A stretch of DNA of 64,000 bases from contig JAGIAD010000029.1 in the NCBI GenBank assembly GCA_017745075.1, positions 372,001-436,000 on the forward strand. Reading direction: 5' to 3'. Numbering within the stretch: position 1 is the stretch's first letter; the number at the start of each line of letters is the position of its first letter. Shown here in pieces: positions 36,315-45,646 of this stretch. The DNA comes from Sphingobacteriaceae bacterium (GTDB lineage Bacteria > Bacteroidota > Bacteroidia > Sphingobacteriales > Sphingobacteriaceae). The notes under the pieces are model-generated. The model ran no database searches. It was not told the origin of the DNA and saw nothing but the letters and a program-made list of their open reading frames with translations. The position numbers and the translations under genes were made by a program.

Positions 36315-37586
36315 TTAAATCAAATCAAAACCGATATCTTCCCTGAAATATTTCCCGTCAAAATAAATCCTTCCGGCATCAGCGGTTGCCGATTGTAACG
36401 CCGTAAAAAGATCTTTTTGTAAACTGGTAATGGCGATTACCCTTCCTCCATTAGTTTTCACCACATCATTTTCTAATAATGTTCCGGCATGGAATGCATT
36501 AGAATGACGCAGGTTTTCAATTCCTGTAATGGCTTTGCCTTTCAGATAATCGCCCGGATAGCCACCTGCTACAATCATGACGGTAGCCGCAGTTTGTTCA
36601 GAAATAACCAGATTAACCTGATTTAATTGCTTGTTAGCCGTAGCTAAAAATAGTTCTACCAGATCGTTCTCGATCCTTGGGATTACACTTTCGGTTTCAG
36701 GATCGCCCATACGTGCATTGTACTCTATCACATATGGATCTTCTCCAACTTTGATCAGACCAAAAAAGATGAAACCGGTATAATCGATATGATCTTTCTT
36801 TAAACCTTCTATTGTTGGTTTAATGATGCGTTCTTCTACTTTGGCCAAAAATTCAGGTGTGGCAAAAGGCACCGGAGAAACCGATCCCATACCCCCGGTA
36901 TTCAGGCCGGTATCGCCCTGGCCGATCCTTTTATAATCTTTAGCAGAAGGCAATGTTATATAATTTTCGCCATCAGTTAAAACAAATACAGAAAGTTCTA
37001 TACCGCTTAAAAATTCTTCAATAACTACGGTTGCCCCGGCTGCACCAAATTTACCGCCAAGCATCAATTTTAATTCTTCCTGGGCTTCGATGGTTTCGGT
37101 ACAGATTAATACTCCTTTACCTGCTGCCAAACCATCTGCTTTTAAAACAACCGGTAAGGCATGGTTTTGCAGATAAGCCAGGCCATCTTCCAAACTTTCG
37201 GGGGTAAAAGATCTTGAAGCCGCTGTAGGGATGCCGTGGCGTTCCATAAACTGTTTAGAAAAATCTTTACTTCCTTCTAAAATTGCACCTTCTTTTTTAG
37301 GTCCGATTACGGGAATATGCGCGATTTCTTTATCTGCAAGGAAAAAATCATGAATACCATTTACCAAAGGCTCTTCGGGACCTACTACAACAAGCTGGAT
37401 GTTTTCGGTAAGTGCGACTTTTTTAATGGCATCAAAATCATTTACATTGATGTTAATATTTGTACCATAAGCTCCTGTACCACCATTACCCGGAGCAATT
37501 ATTAGTTTATCACAGTGCGAAGACTGGCTTATTTTCCAAGCGAATGCGCTTTCTCTGCCGCCTGAACCTAAAAGTAAGATATTCAT
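36315..37586 (-). CDS. purD: Phosphoribosylamine-glycine ligase
   Basis: Second step of purine synthesis. It has 423 residues, standard length. MNILLLGSGGRESAFAWKI starts the N-domain. The ATP-grasp part shows VVLKADGLAAGKGVLIC near 150, and VIEYNARMGDPETESVIPR near 282 carries the metal and substrate ligands. It is monocistronic, with no other purine gene in the window. Confidence 0.97.
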   Translation of the reverse strand: MNILLLGSGGRESAFAWKISQSSHCDKLIIAPGNGGTGAYGTNININVNDFDAIKKVALTENIQLVVVGPEEPLVNGIHDFFLADKEIAHIPVIGPKKEGAILEGSKDFSKQFMERHGIPTAASRSFTPESLEDGLAYLQNHALPVVLKADGLAAGKGVLICTETIEAQEELKLMLGGKFGAAGATVVIEEFLSGIELSVFVLTDGENYITLPSAKDYKRIGQGDTGLNTGGMGSVSPVPFATPEFLAKVEERIIKPTIEGLKKDHIDYTGFIFFGLIKVGEDPYVIEYNARMGDPETESVIPRIENDLVELFLATANKQLNQVNLVISEQTAATVMIVAGGYPGDYLKGKAITGIENLRHSNAFHAGTLLENDVVKTNGGRVIAITSLQKDLFTALQSATADAGRIYFDGKYFREDIGFDLI

Positions 37587-37605
37587 ACCGGCAAAGATAG
37601 GATTA

Positions 37606-37680
37606 GTGTTGGAATGTTGAAATTTTGAACGTTGAAATGTTACAGGTTGAAATGTTGGAATGTAGGCATTTATCTAAATC
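37606..37680. repeat. Stuttering repeat upstream of purD
   Basis: GTTGGAATGTTGAAATTTTG, GAACGTTGAAATGTTAC and GGTTGAAATGTTGG reiterate the word GTTGAAATGTT about four times. It is non-coding. Confidence 0.6.
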
Positions 37681-37703
37681 AACTTTCTATCAAAACCCAT
37701 GCT

Positions 37704-38579
37704 TTACTTCGCGCTTCTCGTCATTTGCTCGAGCATATCCCACATCTCGGTAGGGATGGCTTCCAGGCCGTTCATTTGGCCGGCTCCCTGCAGCCATTCG
37801 CCACCATCAATGGTGACGACTTCTCCGTTAATGTAGCTTGAAAAATCGCTTACTAGGAATGCAGCCAGATTAGCCAGCTCCTGATGATCGCCAACCCTTT
37901 TTAGGGGCACACGATTTTTAAAGTCGAATTTTTTAGCTAGGTCGCCCGGTAATAAACGCTCCCAGGCACCTTTAGTGGGGAATGGTCCTGGTGCAATAGC
38001 ATTGGTACGAATACCATATTTACCCCATTCAACTGCTAACGAGCGGGTTAAAGCCAAAACACCACCCTTTGCACAAGCAGATGGCACAACATAGGCCGAG
38101 CCTGTAAAAGCATAGGTGGTAATGATATTTAAAACTGTTGCAGCCTGTTTTTCTTTGATCCAGTGCTTACCAAAAGTAAGTGTACAGTTAACTGTTCCTT
38201 TTAATACGATATCGATAATGGATGAAAATGCATTTGCGGATAAACGCTCCGTTGGGGAAATAAAATTTCCGGCGGCGTTATTCAGCAATACATCAACTGA
38301 ACCAAATCTGTCTAAAGTTTTTGCCAGTACGTTTTCTACCTGTCCAATCTCCCGCACGTCGCATGCTACAGCCAACACTTTACCGCCGGTTTTTTCTTCC
38401 ATTTCGTCGGCAGTTTTTTGTAGTACATCCTGTTTACGGCTGGTGATCACTAAATTAGCGCCCAACTTCAAAAAATAAACGCCCATTGCTTTCCCAAGTC
38501 CGGTTCCACCACCTGTGATTACGATGGTTTTTCCTTTTAAAGCATCTTCTCTGAGCATTGGTGAATTATAATTGAACAT
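37704..38579 (-). CDS. SDR oxidoreductase, 2,4-dienoyl-CoA reductase-like
   Basis: A 291-residue short-chain dehydrogenase. The cofactor motif TGGGTGLGKAMG is near residue 22-33. The SDR triad tyrosine position is Ser: PSACAKGGVLAL reads SxxxK instead of YxxxK. This Ser/Lys pair is the known feature of 2,4-dienoyl-CoA reductases of the mammalian DECR type. LLNNAAGNFISPTERLSANAF also fits that family. It should reduce polyunsaturated acyl-CoA intermediates so beta-oxidation can continue. An enoyl-CoA hydratase gene lies upstream on the same strand, which supports this. Confidence 0.9.
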   Translation of the reverse strand: MFNYNSPMLREDALKGKTIVITGGGTGLGKAMGVYFLKLGANLVITSRKQDVLQKTADEMEEKTGGKVLAVACDVREIGQVENVLAKTLDRFGSVDVLLNNAAGNFISPTERLSANAFSSIIDIVLKGTVNCTLTFGKHWIKEKQAATVLNIITTYAFTGSAYVVPSACAKGGVLALTRSLAVEWGKYGIRTNAIAPGPFPTKGAWERLLPGDLAKKFDFKNRVPLKRVGDHQELANLAAFLVSDFSSYINGEVVTIDGGEWLQGAGQMNGLEAIPTEMWDMLEQMTRSAK

Positions 38580-38582
38580 AAT

Positions 38583-38690
38583 ATTTGGTTTAACTGGTTA
38601 ATTGTTTAAATCGCTTAATTGCTAAACGGGTTAATTATTGAGCTGGTTATATTGCTAAATTGTTCGAAAACTACCAACTTTGAACTGAAA
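38583..38690. repeat. Stuttering AT-rich repeat between the ECH and SDR genes
   Basis: GGTTTAACTGGTTAATTG, TTTAAATCGCTTAATTGC and AAACGGGTTAATTATTG vary one 'TTAATTG-TTAA' word. The same style recurs at 52180-52280. Confidence 0.55.
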
Positions 38691-38691
38691 A

Positions 38692-39453
38692 CTACTTCCG
38701 TTGCAGGTTAGCTAAAATGGTTTTTAAAATATTTCGCGTTGCCGGAGACCACCATTGAGCCAGCATTTTTTCTAAAGCAACAGACTGATCTGCAGATGCT
38801 GCAGCAATGAGTTCTTCGCGGATATTCAATTTACTTTGCGACCAGGTATTGCTTTCCTGTTCCATGTATTTTTTTATTTTACGTTCGGCTGCGGTTAACA
38901 AACTCTCGTTCTTTACCAGTTCATCTACCAAACCAACTTTTAAAGCTTCTTCGGGGTTATACAACCTGCCAGAAAGCAAGCTACGGGTAGCTTCGGCTTT
39001 ACCAATCCAAAAGGCATACAACTGAAAAATACTATTGGGTACGATAATCCCTACCGGAACTTCGTTTAAACCAATAATGTACTGCCCTTCAGCCATGATA
39101 CGGTAATCGCAAGCCAAAGCCATTACACAACCACCCGCAGGGCTATGTCCGCTTATTGCCGCTACCATTGGCTTTTTAAAGGAAATCATATTTGCAGTGC
39201 AGCCTAAAAATAGCTCCCAAAACGATTTTGTTTCTTCTTCGTTATAGTTATATAATTCTATCAGATCTAATCCGGCAGAAAAGAATGGCAAAGCTCCCGT
39301 TAAAATTACGCCGCCAATATTATCGTCGGCAGCAATATTTTTAAGCATATCATCGAGCTCGGTAATAAATTCGCGGTTTAAAGCATTCGATTTACCCCTG
39401 CTTAAGGTAATAGTTGCTAAACGGTCTTTAACACTTACTTTTATAGTATTCAT
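38692..39453 (-). CDS. Enoyl-CoA hydratase/isomerase family protein
   Basis: A 253-residue crotonase-fold protein. The oxyanion-hole segments are FFSAGLDLIELY (about 60) and ISGHSPAGGCVMALACDYRIMAEG (about 100-123). The usual catalytic Glu positions of hydratases are not clearly both present (GLNEVPVGIIVP has one), so isomerase activity is possible, such as enoyl-CoA delta-isomerase. With the DECR-like gene 112 bases downstream it could form a pair for unsaturated fatty acids. Confidence 0.9.
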   Translation of the reverse strand: MNTIKVSVKDRLATITLSRGKSNALNREFITELDDMLKNIAADDNIGGVILTGALPFFSAGLDLIELYNYNEEETKSFWELFLGCTANMISFKKPMVAAISGHSPAGGCVMALACDYRIMAEGQYIIGLNEVPVGIIVPNSIFQLYAFWIGKAEATRSLLSGRLYNPEEALKVGLVDELVKNESLLTAAERKIKKYMEQESNTWSQSKLNIREELIAAASADQSVALEKMLAQWWSPATRNILKTILANLQRK

Positions 39454-39553
39454 ATGTTAAATAGTATCAAGATTAATGTATTGAGTATGAGATATAAAAC
39501 ATATCAAAGCATAAACTATGCATGCATACTAATTCAAATTTATCTATTTTTCT

Positions 39554-42247
39554 CTATTTAACATCATAAGTATAAACTTTTCTTGCTAACTGCCCTGTAG
39601 CATCTATTCCTTCTATTACTACGCGGTAGGTTCCAGGCTCATCGGCATTATAAAATTCGAATTGTGCTTTACCATCCTTATCAGTAACAACCTGTGGGTT
39701 CCAATAAATAGTTGTTCTTAAATCGGCCCTGCTACTATTTGAATTTCCGGCATCATATTTTGGCGAATAAAACTCTCTTGAAACCGTAAATCCTTTTGGA
39801 TTAAAGGTTACGATACCCGGAGCATAACGAGCGGTGCTTGTACCACCATCACCGCGCTTAGTGGTGATGATAATTACGCCCCCACTACCTTGCGAACCGT
39901 AAATTGCAGTATTGCCAATATTTTTTAAAAGCTCTATAGATTCTACATCGCTTGGAATAACATTATCTAAAAAATCGGGTTCCATTCTCATGCCATCAAC
40001 AATAATGCTTACAGGTATATTCTGGCTGCGCATTAAATAAGGTATGTTACCCCTAAAAATTACACCCGGTAAACGCCCCTGCAAGCATTGTGATAAAGTG
40101 ACACAAGTGGATAATTGATCGGCTGTTAATATAAAATCGGCCCTGCCGGCTCCATTTAGGTTGGAAGAGTTTTTAGCCGGATTTTTCTTTTCGGTAATGG
40201 TTACTTCATCAAGTTTAATGGTCCGCTCCAGTAAACCTAAACGGGTCATCTCATTAAAATAATTGTCGCTTTCTTTAATATACCTCATTAAGCTATTATT
40301 CACATTAATGTCGATATCGGCACCGTTTTTATTTTTAGTTACAATCTGCCCGGGCACCACGTCAAGATTAATATCTACAAACTTACGTTCTGTTTTAGTC
40401 CGCGCCTGCACCACAAACTTGGTACTATCACCAAAACTTAAATTATCGAAAACAAATTTTCCTTCCGCATTGGTTACGGTATCTAAAATATACATGGTCC
40501 CTTTTGTAGCCATGAGCATTACCTTGCCACCTGGCACAGGTTTATTACCTTTTGTTACCGTTCCGCTTATGGTAATAGATTGCTCGGGCTTAAAGGTTAT
40601 GCTCGGGCCAACATTGTTGATGATGTTTTTCCAAAGGAATCTTCTCCATCCCTGGGTAAGCATCAGGTTATCAAGTTCTTTTTGTGTCTGAAGATCATCC
40701 TTTAAAAAATAATGATTGGGGTTTTCTACATAGCCCGTCAAATCAGAAGTAAGTAACAACGAGGTGAGAATATTCGACTCATTATTTTCATCAGGTGTTA
40801 CTTTTGCTGTATTGGTTACTGCAACCGAAAAACTACCTAAAACAGGTTTGTTATTATTGGTGGCGTCGAAAGTAAAAGCAGATTTTCCTCTTTTAGAGGC
40901 AGAAACTCCCGAAGCATTAAGCGATACATCAATTAAATCGGCCTTGTTTTTAATAAACACCAGTCGTTCTGCCAAGGGCTGGTTGCTGCTCGAAAATAAA
41001 GTAAACTGGACAATACCGGTTGGCAGGTTTTTTTTGGGAATATTGGCCATTAGTACCTGTTTATCCATTTTAGCCTTCGAAACATAGTATACATTGCCAC
41101 CACTTTGAGCAACAACTTTAAGTTCATTGCCGTTTACAAGATCGGCGCTGGCCATAATTTTAGCCACCACCTTACCTGTATCTAAAGCATTTACAGAAAG
41201 TGCATAACCACTTTTTACGGCTACAGGTAATTTTAATGTTTTTTCCGATCCATCCTTAAATTTAACCTTTGCAGAGTATAGTTTGCCGCCCTGATTGTTA
41301 AACACAAAATTTCCCATGCCCAGATAACCGGTAGCAAAGTTGGTTACTTCATTGCCACTTTCATCCACTATAGATCCTTCTACGTCTTCGCCGCGGCCAT
41401 CCGCATTAACAGCTTTAACGGCAATTTTTTGTGGGAGTTCTTCAACAAGGGTTCCTCCTTCTGGCATAAACTGTACATCAACATTGTTAGACGTTGAAGT
41501 GATCGGGATAGATTTGATCACTTTTTGTTTGTTGGGTAGCGTGATGGTCGCAATAATTTTCCCTGATTTATTCTGGAAAGACTGGTTATTGATAAAACTG
41601 ATCACGGCATCGCCGGCTAAACTGGTTTTTACCTTGCCTTTGGCAACCGAACGATAATCTAACTGTACATCGTAACTTACCTCGTTTTCGCTGTAGGCTA
41701 CGCCGTTTTTATCTTCGAAATGAACAGTAGCCGTAACTTTATCGGCATTGTTTTCTTTTGTAAAGTTATAGGTGGTTTTTGTAAAAACTTTGTTAGCCCA
41801 GCTATTCCCTATCTTAATTGTCTTATCGTAAAAGAAATCAGTGCCAAAATTCCTCATGTAATTGGTATAGGCCCTGATCCTGTAATTGCCCTCGCCAAGC
41901 GAATCTGTTAATTTAAAATCGCCCCAGGTAATCCCTCCCATAATGGGTAGTTTAACTTGTTTTTTAATCGAATCCTTTTCGTTTATCAGTTCTACATACA
42001 GGATTTTACTGATATTCGAAGGTGCTGAGGTTTTAGTATTCACCACATAGGCTTTAAACCAAACGTCGTCTCCGATGGCATAATACGGTTTATCTAAATG
42101 GAGGTGAACTTTTTCCTGAGGGTATTTGCTGGTATAATCTTCGAATTTTTGCAAGAGCTGGCTAAAAGGATCATCGTCCATTTTAAATGCTGCAAAAACA
42201 ATAAGTAGAGATAGAAAACTGATTGCGAGAGTAATTTTGAGTTTCAT
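39554..42247 (-). CDS. Large macroglobulin-like protein with TonB-plug domain
   Basis: An 897-residue exported protein from the ATG at 42247. A longer frame to 42304 adds a Cys-rich non-signal extension. A signal peptide or anchor (1-20) is followed by an alpha-2-macroglobulin-MG2-like domain (YPQEKVHLHLDKPYYAIGDDVWFKAYVVN), more beta domains, a carboxypeptidase-regulatory repeat (ITISGTVTKGNKPVPGGKVMLMA) and a TonB-receptor plug (SLSQCLQGRLPGVIF...VDGMRMEPDFLDNVIPSDVESIELLKNIGNTAIYGSQGSGGVIIITTKRG) near 690-790. No barrel follows. The family is common in Bacteroidota with unknown role, perhaps envelope assembly or surface binding. Confidence 0.85.
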   Translation of the reverse strand: MKLKITLAISFLSLLIVFAAFKMDDDPFSQLLQKFEDYTSKYPQEKVHLHLDKPYYAIGDDVWFKAYVVNTKTSAPSNISKILYVELINEKDSIKKQVKLPIMGGITWGDFKLTDSLGEGNYRIRAYTNYMRNFGTDFFYDKTIKIGNSWANKVFTKTTYNFTKENNADKVTATVHFEDKNGVAYSENEVSYDVQLDYRSVAKGKVKTSLAGDAVISFINNQSFQNKSGKIIATITLPNKQKVIKSIPITSTSNNVDVQFMPEGGTLVEELPQKIAVKAVNADGRGEDVEGSIVDESGNEVTNFATGYLGMGNFVFNNQGGKLYSAKVKFKDGSEKTLKLPVAVKSGYALSVNALDTGKVVAKIMASADLVNGNELKVVAQSGGNVYYVSKAKMDKQVLMANIPKKNLPTGIVQFTLFSSSNQPLAERLVFIKNKADLIDVSLNASGVSASKRGKSAFTFDATNNNKPVLGSFSVAVTNTAKVTPDENNESNILTSLLLTSDLTGYVENPNHYFLKDDLQTQKELDNLMLTQGWRRFLWKNIINNVGPSITFKPEQSITISGTVTKGNKPVPGGKVMLMATKGTMYILDTVTNAEGKFVFDNLSFGDSTKFVVQARTKTERKFVDINLDVVPGQIVTKNKNGADIDINVNNSLMRYIKESDNYFNEMTRLGLLERTIKLDEVTITEKKNPAKNSSNLNGAGRADFILTADQLSTCVTLSQCLQGRLPGVIFRGNIPYLMRSQNIPVSIIVDGMRMEPDFLDNVIPSDVESIELLKNIGNTAIYGSQGSGGVIIITTKRGDGGTSTARYAPGIVTFNPKGFTVSREFYSPKYDAGNSNSSRADLRTTIYWNPQVVTDKDGKAQFEFYNADEPGTYRVVIEGIDATGQLARKVYTYDVK

Positions 42248-42464
42248 GTGTTTAGGTAACAAGTAAATACATGTCAAGGTACAAAACCTAGGGCATATTT
42301 TCATGAAGATACCATGAAATTTAGCCCGACTTCTAAGTTTTTAGTTGACCACGGTAAAAATGCTTTAATTTATTAAATAATGGGGCTAAAGGAATCTTTC
42401 ATTTCCCCTAAAGAAAGTATCAATGTTTTGGAAATGAAGAGTCAGTAATACTTGGCAACATCAG

Positions 42465-42517
42465 TCCCGCTTTGCGCTTTACTTCGTTGCACTCCGTGTT
42501 CGCTGCAATCGGGTTTA
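42465..42517 (-). repeat. Second-type intergenic repeat, left copy
   Basis: Read on the minus strand it begins TAAACCCGATTGCAGCG and ends GCGCAAAGCGGGA, the same ends as the right copy. Confidence 0.55.
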
Positions 42518-42564
42518 GGAACGAACACCTGGCAACCCTAAAAATGAAATGCTGCTTATCCACC

Positions 42565-42641
42565 TAGCCCCGGTTGAAGCGTTACTCTGCAGCAACGAGG
42601 CATCCCGAACTTTCGGGAAAGCGTATAAGCGCAAAACGGGA
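42565..42641 (+). repeat. Second-type intergenic repeat, right copy
   Basis: Begins TAGCCCCGGTTGAAGCG and ends AGCGCAAAACGGGA. It contains the small palindrome TCCCGAA-CT-TTCGGGA at 42603-42618. Confidence 0.6.
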
Positions 42642-42792
42642 AGAAGGTTAGTTTTTTGTACAAGCCCTGCGCTCCTGAAAAAAATGAATGAATCCGGACA
42701 AGCCCGGAGGTACTATTAATACTATTAAAAGGAGTTATTCTTTGTTTTCAAGCTTTCAGCTTTGACCTTGAGGTATTTTCTTCTAATAAAGT

Positions 42793-43329
42793 TTAAAACT
42801 TATTCTTCCACATCATGCTTTCTACCGGCCTGGTGGTTTTATTGTTGTATTTAGCGTTACCTTTAGAATTGTACATGGTTTCGATTTTACCTTCAACAAC
42901 AAAATAAATCAATTGGCCTATGGGCATCCCGGCATAAACTCTTACCGGTTGTGCTACCGATATTTCCAATGTCCAGGTATTGCAAAAACCAACATCGCCT
43001 TTACCTGCGGTTGCATGGATATCGATACCTAAACGACCTGTACTGCTCTTCCCTTCTAAAAAAGGCACATGCCCATGGGTTTCGGTATATTCTACGGTTA
43101 CACCAAGGTATAGTGTACCCGGATAAAGCACATAACCATCTTTAGGAATTTCGAAATGTTCGATTTCGTTGTGCGCCCTGGCATCAAGCACGCGGCTTTT
43201 ATAGGTAGCCAGGTATTTCCCTAAATGAACATCATACGAGTTGGTTCCTAAACATTCGCGTTTAAAAGGCTCAATGATGATTGTACCCTTATCAATTTCT
43301 TCTAATATCCTGCTATCAGATAATATCAT
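42793..43329 (-). CDS. dcd: dCTP deaminase
   Basis: Deaminates dCTP to dUTP for thymidylate synthesis. It has 178 residues, standard length. NSYDVHLGKYLATY is near 27-40. EGKSSTGRLGIDIHATAGKGDVGFCNTWTLEI near 90-121 carries the conserved RLG, HATAG and Glu-containing substrate segments. The C-terminus (GNAKYNNKTTRPVESMMWKNKF) fits the trimer tail. It is divergent from the phosphopantetheinyl transferase with 71 bases between. Confidence 0.96.
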   Translation of the reverse strand: MILSDSRILEEIDKGTIIIEPFKRECLGTNSYDVHLGKYLATYKSRVLDARAHNEIEHFEIPKDGYVLYPGTLYLGVTVEYTETHGHVPFLEGKSSTGRLGIDIHATAGKGDVGFCNTWTLEISVAQPVRVYAGMPIGQLIYFVVEGKIETMYNSKGNAKYNNKTTRPVESMMWKNKF

Positions 43330-43400
43330 TTTTATGCGTATTTTTGGCCTAAATTATCATTTATTTAAGATAATTTTACATGTAATCTCCAATTTAATCA

Positions 43401-44048
43401 ATGCCAATTGTTTACAATAAAAATATTGATCTGCATTCCGTTTTAGCAATCTGGAAAATTGAGGAAACAGAAGAGGAACTATTGGCCGGATTGCAGCTTA
43501 AGCAGCATGAACGCGATATTATATCTTCGCTAAACAGCGGAAAAAGGCTACTGCACTGGTTGAGCACGAGGCTTTTGCTGAGAACAATGCTTAATACCAA
43601 TGAATACATAGATTGCCAGTTTGATGAACATGGTAAACCTTACCTGGTTAATTTCGATTATCATATTTCGTTAAGCCACTCTTTCGATTACGCCGCTGTA
43701 ATGATCAGCAAAGACCATCCTGTTGGTGTGGATATCGAACTCATCAAACACAAAATAAAGAGCATTAAGCATAAGTTTCTGAGCGATGTAGAACTTGCGC
43801 AAAAACAGATTGGCGATAATACAGAAGGTTTATATGTAGCCTGGTGTGCCAAGGAGGCCATTTATAAATGGCATGGTAAAAAAGGGCTGGAGTTTAAGCA
43901 GCATATCCACATCAAGCCTTTTAAACTTAAAAAAGAAGGTTCTTTAAATGCTATAGTTGAGCTTCCTAACGGTACCCGTGAGCTCAGCGTAAATTATTTT
44001 AAAACCAAAGATGGCTACATGCTGGGTTATGTAGCAAGCAATTCTTAA
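43401..44048 (+). CDS. 4'-phosphopantetheinyl transferase superfamily protein
   Basis: A 215-residue Sfp/HetI-like enzyme that loads CoA's phosphopantetheine arm on carrier proteins. HISLSHSFDYAAVMISKDHPVGVDIELIK (about 90-118) holds the magnesium aspartate/glutamate motif GVDIE. LYVAWCAKEAIYKWHGKKGLEF (about 147-168) is the WxxKEAxxK motif. It belongs to the monomeric Sfp-type length class. It is 11 bases upstream of lipB, so lipoate and carrier-protein modification may be co-expressed. Confidence 0.94.
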   Translation: MPIVYNKNIDLHSVLAIWKIEETEEELLAGLQLKQHERDIISSLNSGKRLLHWLSTRLLLRTMLNTNEYIDCQFDEHGKPYLVNFDYHISLSHSFDYAAVMISKDHPVGVDIELIKHKIKSIKHKFLSDVELAQKQIGDNTEGLYVAWCAKEAIYKWHGKKGLEFKQHIHIKPFKLKKEGSLNAIVELPNGTRELSVNYFKTKDGYMLGYVASNS

Positions 44049-44059
44049 AACATACAGCG

Positions 44060-44788
44060 ATGAACGAGACAGCAGAAAAAGTAATTGCAACAGGTTTAAT
44101 GCCAACCAATTTTATCGATTGGGGCTTAATCGATTATCAGGAAGCCTGGGATAAACAGGAAGACCTATTGAATAAAACGGTGGCCATTAAAACCGAAAAC
44201 CGCGTAAACAATACCCGGAATGCTACGCCTAACCACCTTATTTTTTGCGAACATCCGCATGTGTATACATTAGGCAAAAGCGGTCACCCGGAAAATTTAT
44301 TGTTGGATGAGCAGGGTTTAAAAGATAAAAAGGCCACCTATTACAAAATAAACCGTGGCGGTGATATTACCTACCATGGTCCGGGGCAGATAGTAGGTTA
44401 TCCTATCCTTGATCTTGATAATTTCTTTACCGATATCCATTTATACCTGCGCACCCTTGAAGAAGCCGTAATTCTTACCTTAAAAGATTATGGTATCGAG
44501 GCTGGCCGTTACCCGGGTTATACAGGTGTTTGGCTAGATGCCGATAATGAAAAAGCCCGTAAAATATGTGCAATGGGCGTTCGCTGCAGTCGCTGGGTTA
44601 CCATGCATGGTTTTGCCTTTAATGTAAATGTAGATTTAGATTACTTTAAAAATATTGTTCCCTGCGGTATTGATGATAAAGCGGTAACCTCTCTGGCAAA
44701 AGAATTGGGTTACGAACCGGATATGGAAGAAGTAAAAGGTAAGTTGAAAAACCATATTGCCGAACTTTTTAAAATGGAACTGATTTAA
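44060..44788 (+). CDS. lipB: Octanoyl-[acyl-carrier-protein]:protein N-octanoyltransferase
   Basis: First step of lipoate synthesis, moving octanoate from ACP to lipoyl domains. It has 242 residues. RGGDITYHGPGQIVGYPILDL (about 100-120) is the LipB signature. KICAMGVRCSRWVTMHGFAFNV (about 173-194) holds the catalytic lysine, and VPCGIDDKAVTSL the catalytic cysteine. It follows the phosphopantetheinyl transferase by 11 bases and precedes a GDSL lipase by 45 bases. Confidence 0.96.
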   Translation: MNETAEKVIATGLMPTNFIDWGLIDYQEAWDKQEDLLNKTVAIKTENRVNNTRNATPNHLIFCEHPHVYTLGKSGHPENLLLDEQGLKDKKATYYKINRGGDITYHGPGQIVGYPILDLDNFFTDIHLYLRTLEEAVILTLKDYGIEAGRYPGYTGVWLDADNEKARKICAMGVRCSRWVTMHGFAFNVNVDLDYFKNIVPCGIDDKAVTSLAKELGYEPDMEEVKGKLKNHIAELFKMELI

Positions 44789-44833
44789 CCGGCCGGATAA
44801 AACTAAGCCTAAAGTTATTTCGTAGATTAATCT

Positions 44834-45559
44834 ATGAAGATCTTATTAAGCGCCATTTTATTTTCTTTCTTAACTTCGGGCTGCACAAAACAAGCGCCCA
44901 TGATTAACGAACCGACAACCAATCAGGTTACAAATCCACCAAAAACAACAGGGAATTTCACCTATTTAGCCCTTGGCGATTCTTATACCATCGGCGAATC
45001 GGTAAAACAGTCAGAATCTTTTCCTTATCAGCTTCAGAATCTATTAAAAAATAATGGTAGCGAAGTAGCCAACCCTAAAATTATTGCAACTACAGGCTGG
45101 ACAACCGACGAGCTCCAGGCGGCAATTAAAAAGGAAAACCTAAACGGCACTTTTAGTTTTGTTACGCTTTTGATTGGTGTTAACAACCAGTACCGTGGTT
45201 ATCCGATCGACACTTACAAAAAAGAGTTTGCAGAATTGTTACAAACTGCAATTACTTATGCAGGCGGCAATAAAAACAGGGTTTTTGTGGTATCTATTCC
45301 CGATTGGGGCGTTACCCCTTTTGGGAAAAACTCTGGGAGGCGCCCGGAAACCATTGCTGCTGAAATTGATCGTTTTAATGCCGTAAATCAGGAAATTACG
45401 CTTGCTGCAGGTGTAAGCTATACCAATATTACACCAGCATCAAGAAATGCCGCTACAGATATTTCTCTGGTCGCAGCAGATGGCCTGCACCCAAGCGCCA
45501 AAATGTATAGTCAGTGGGCCGAAGCATTGTTTCCAAAAGTGGCCAATGTGTTGAAATAA
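44834..45559 (+). CDS. SGNH/GDSL hydrolase lipoprotein
   Basis: A 241-residue esterase-like lipoprotein. A short signal ends LTSGC, with Cys17 as lipid site. Residues 45-240 are an SGNH hydrolase: block I is ALGDSYTIGE (Ser in GDS), block III LLIGVNNQYRG (Asn), and block V ADGLHPSAKMY (Asp and His). The catalytic set is complete. The substrate is unknown; periplasmic lipid or acetylated-sugar esters are typical. Confidence 0.92.
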   Translation: MKILLSAILFSFLTSGCTKQAPMINEPTTNQVTNPPKTTGNFTYLALGDSYTIGESVKQSESFPYQLQNLLKNNGSEVANPKIIATTGWTTDELQAAIKKENLNGTFSFVTLLIGVNNQYRGYPIDTYKKEFAELLQTAITYAGGNKNRVFVVSIPDWGVTPFGKNSGRRPETIAAEIDRFNAVNQEITLAAGVSYTNITPASRNAATDISLVAADGLHPSAKMYSQWAEALFPKVANVLK

Positions 45560-45646
45560 TTTACCCCTTATTTATGCTGTTTTTAAATTAAAAAAAATTA
45601 CTTTAGTTTAACTATTTAAATTAATCACCTTTAAAAACAGTAAACT

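Larger units (their letters stand above)
42248..42792. other. Non-coding gap with an inverted repeat pair
   Basis: No gene or tRNA is seen. It holds two diverged, oppositely oriented copies of one repeat (42465-42517 and 42565-42641). The stretch between the first copy and 42248 looks like AT-rich promoter-proximal DNA. Confidence 0.65.
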
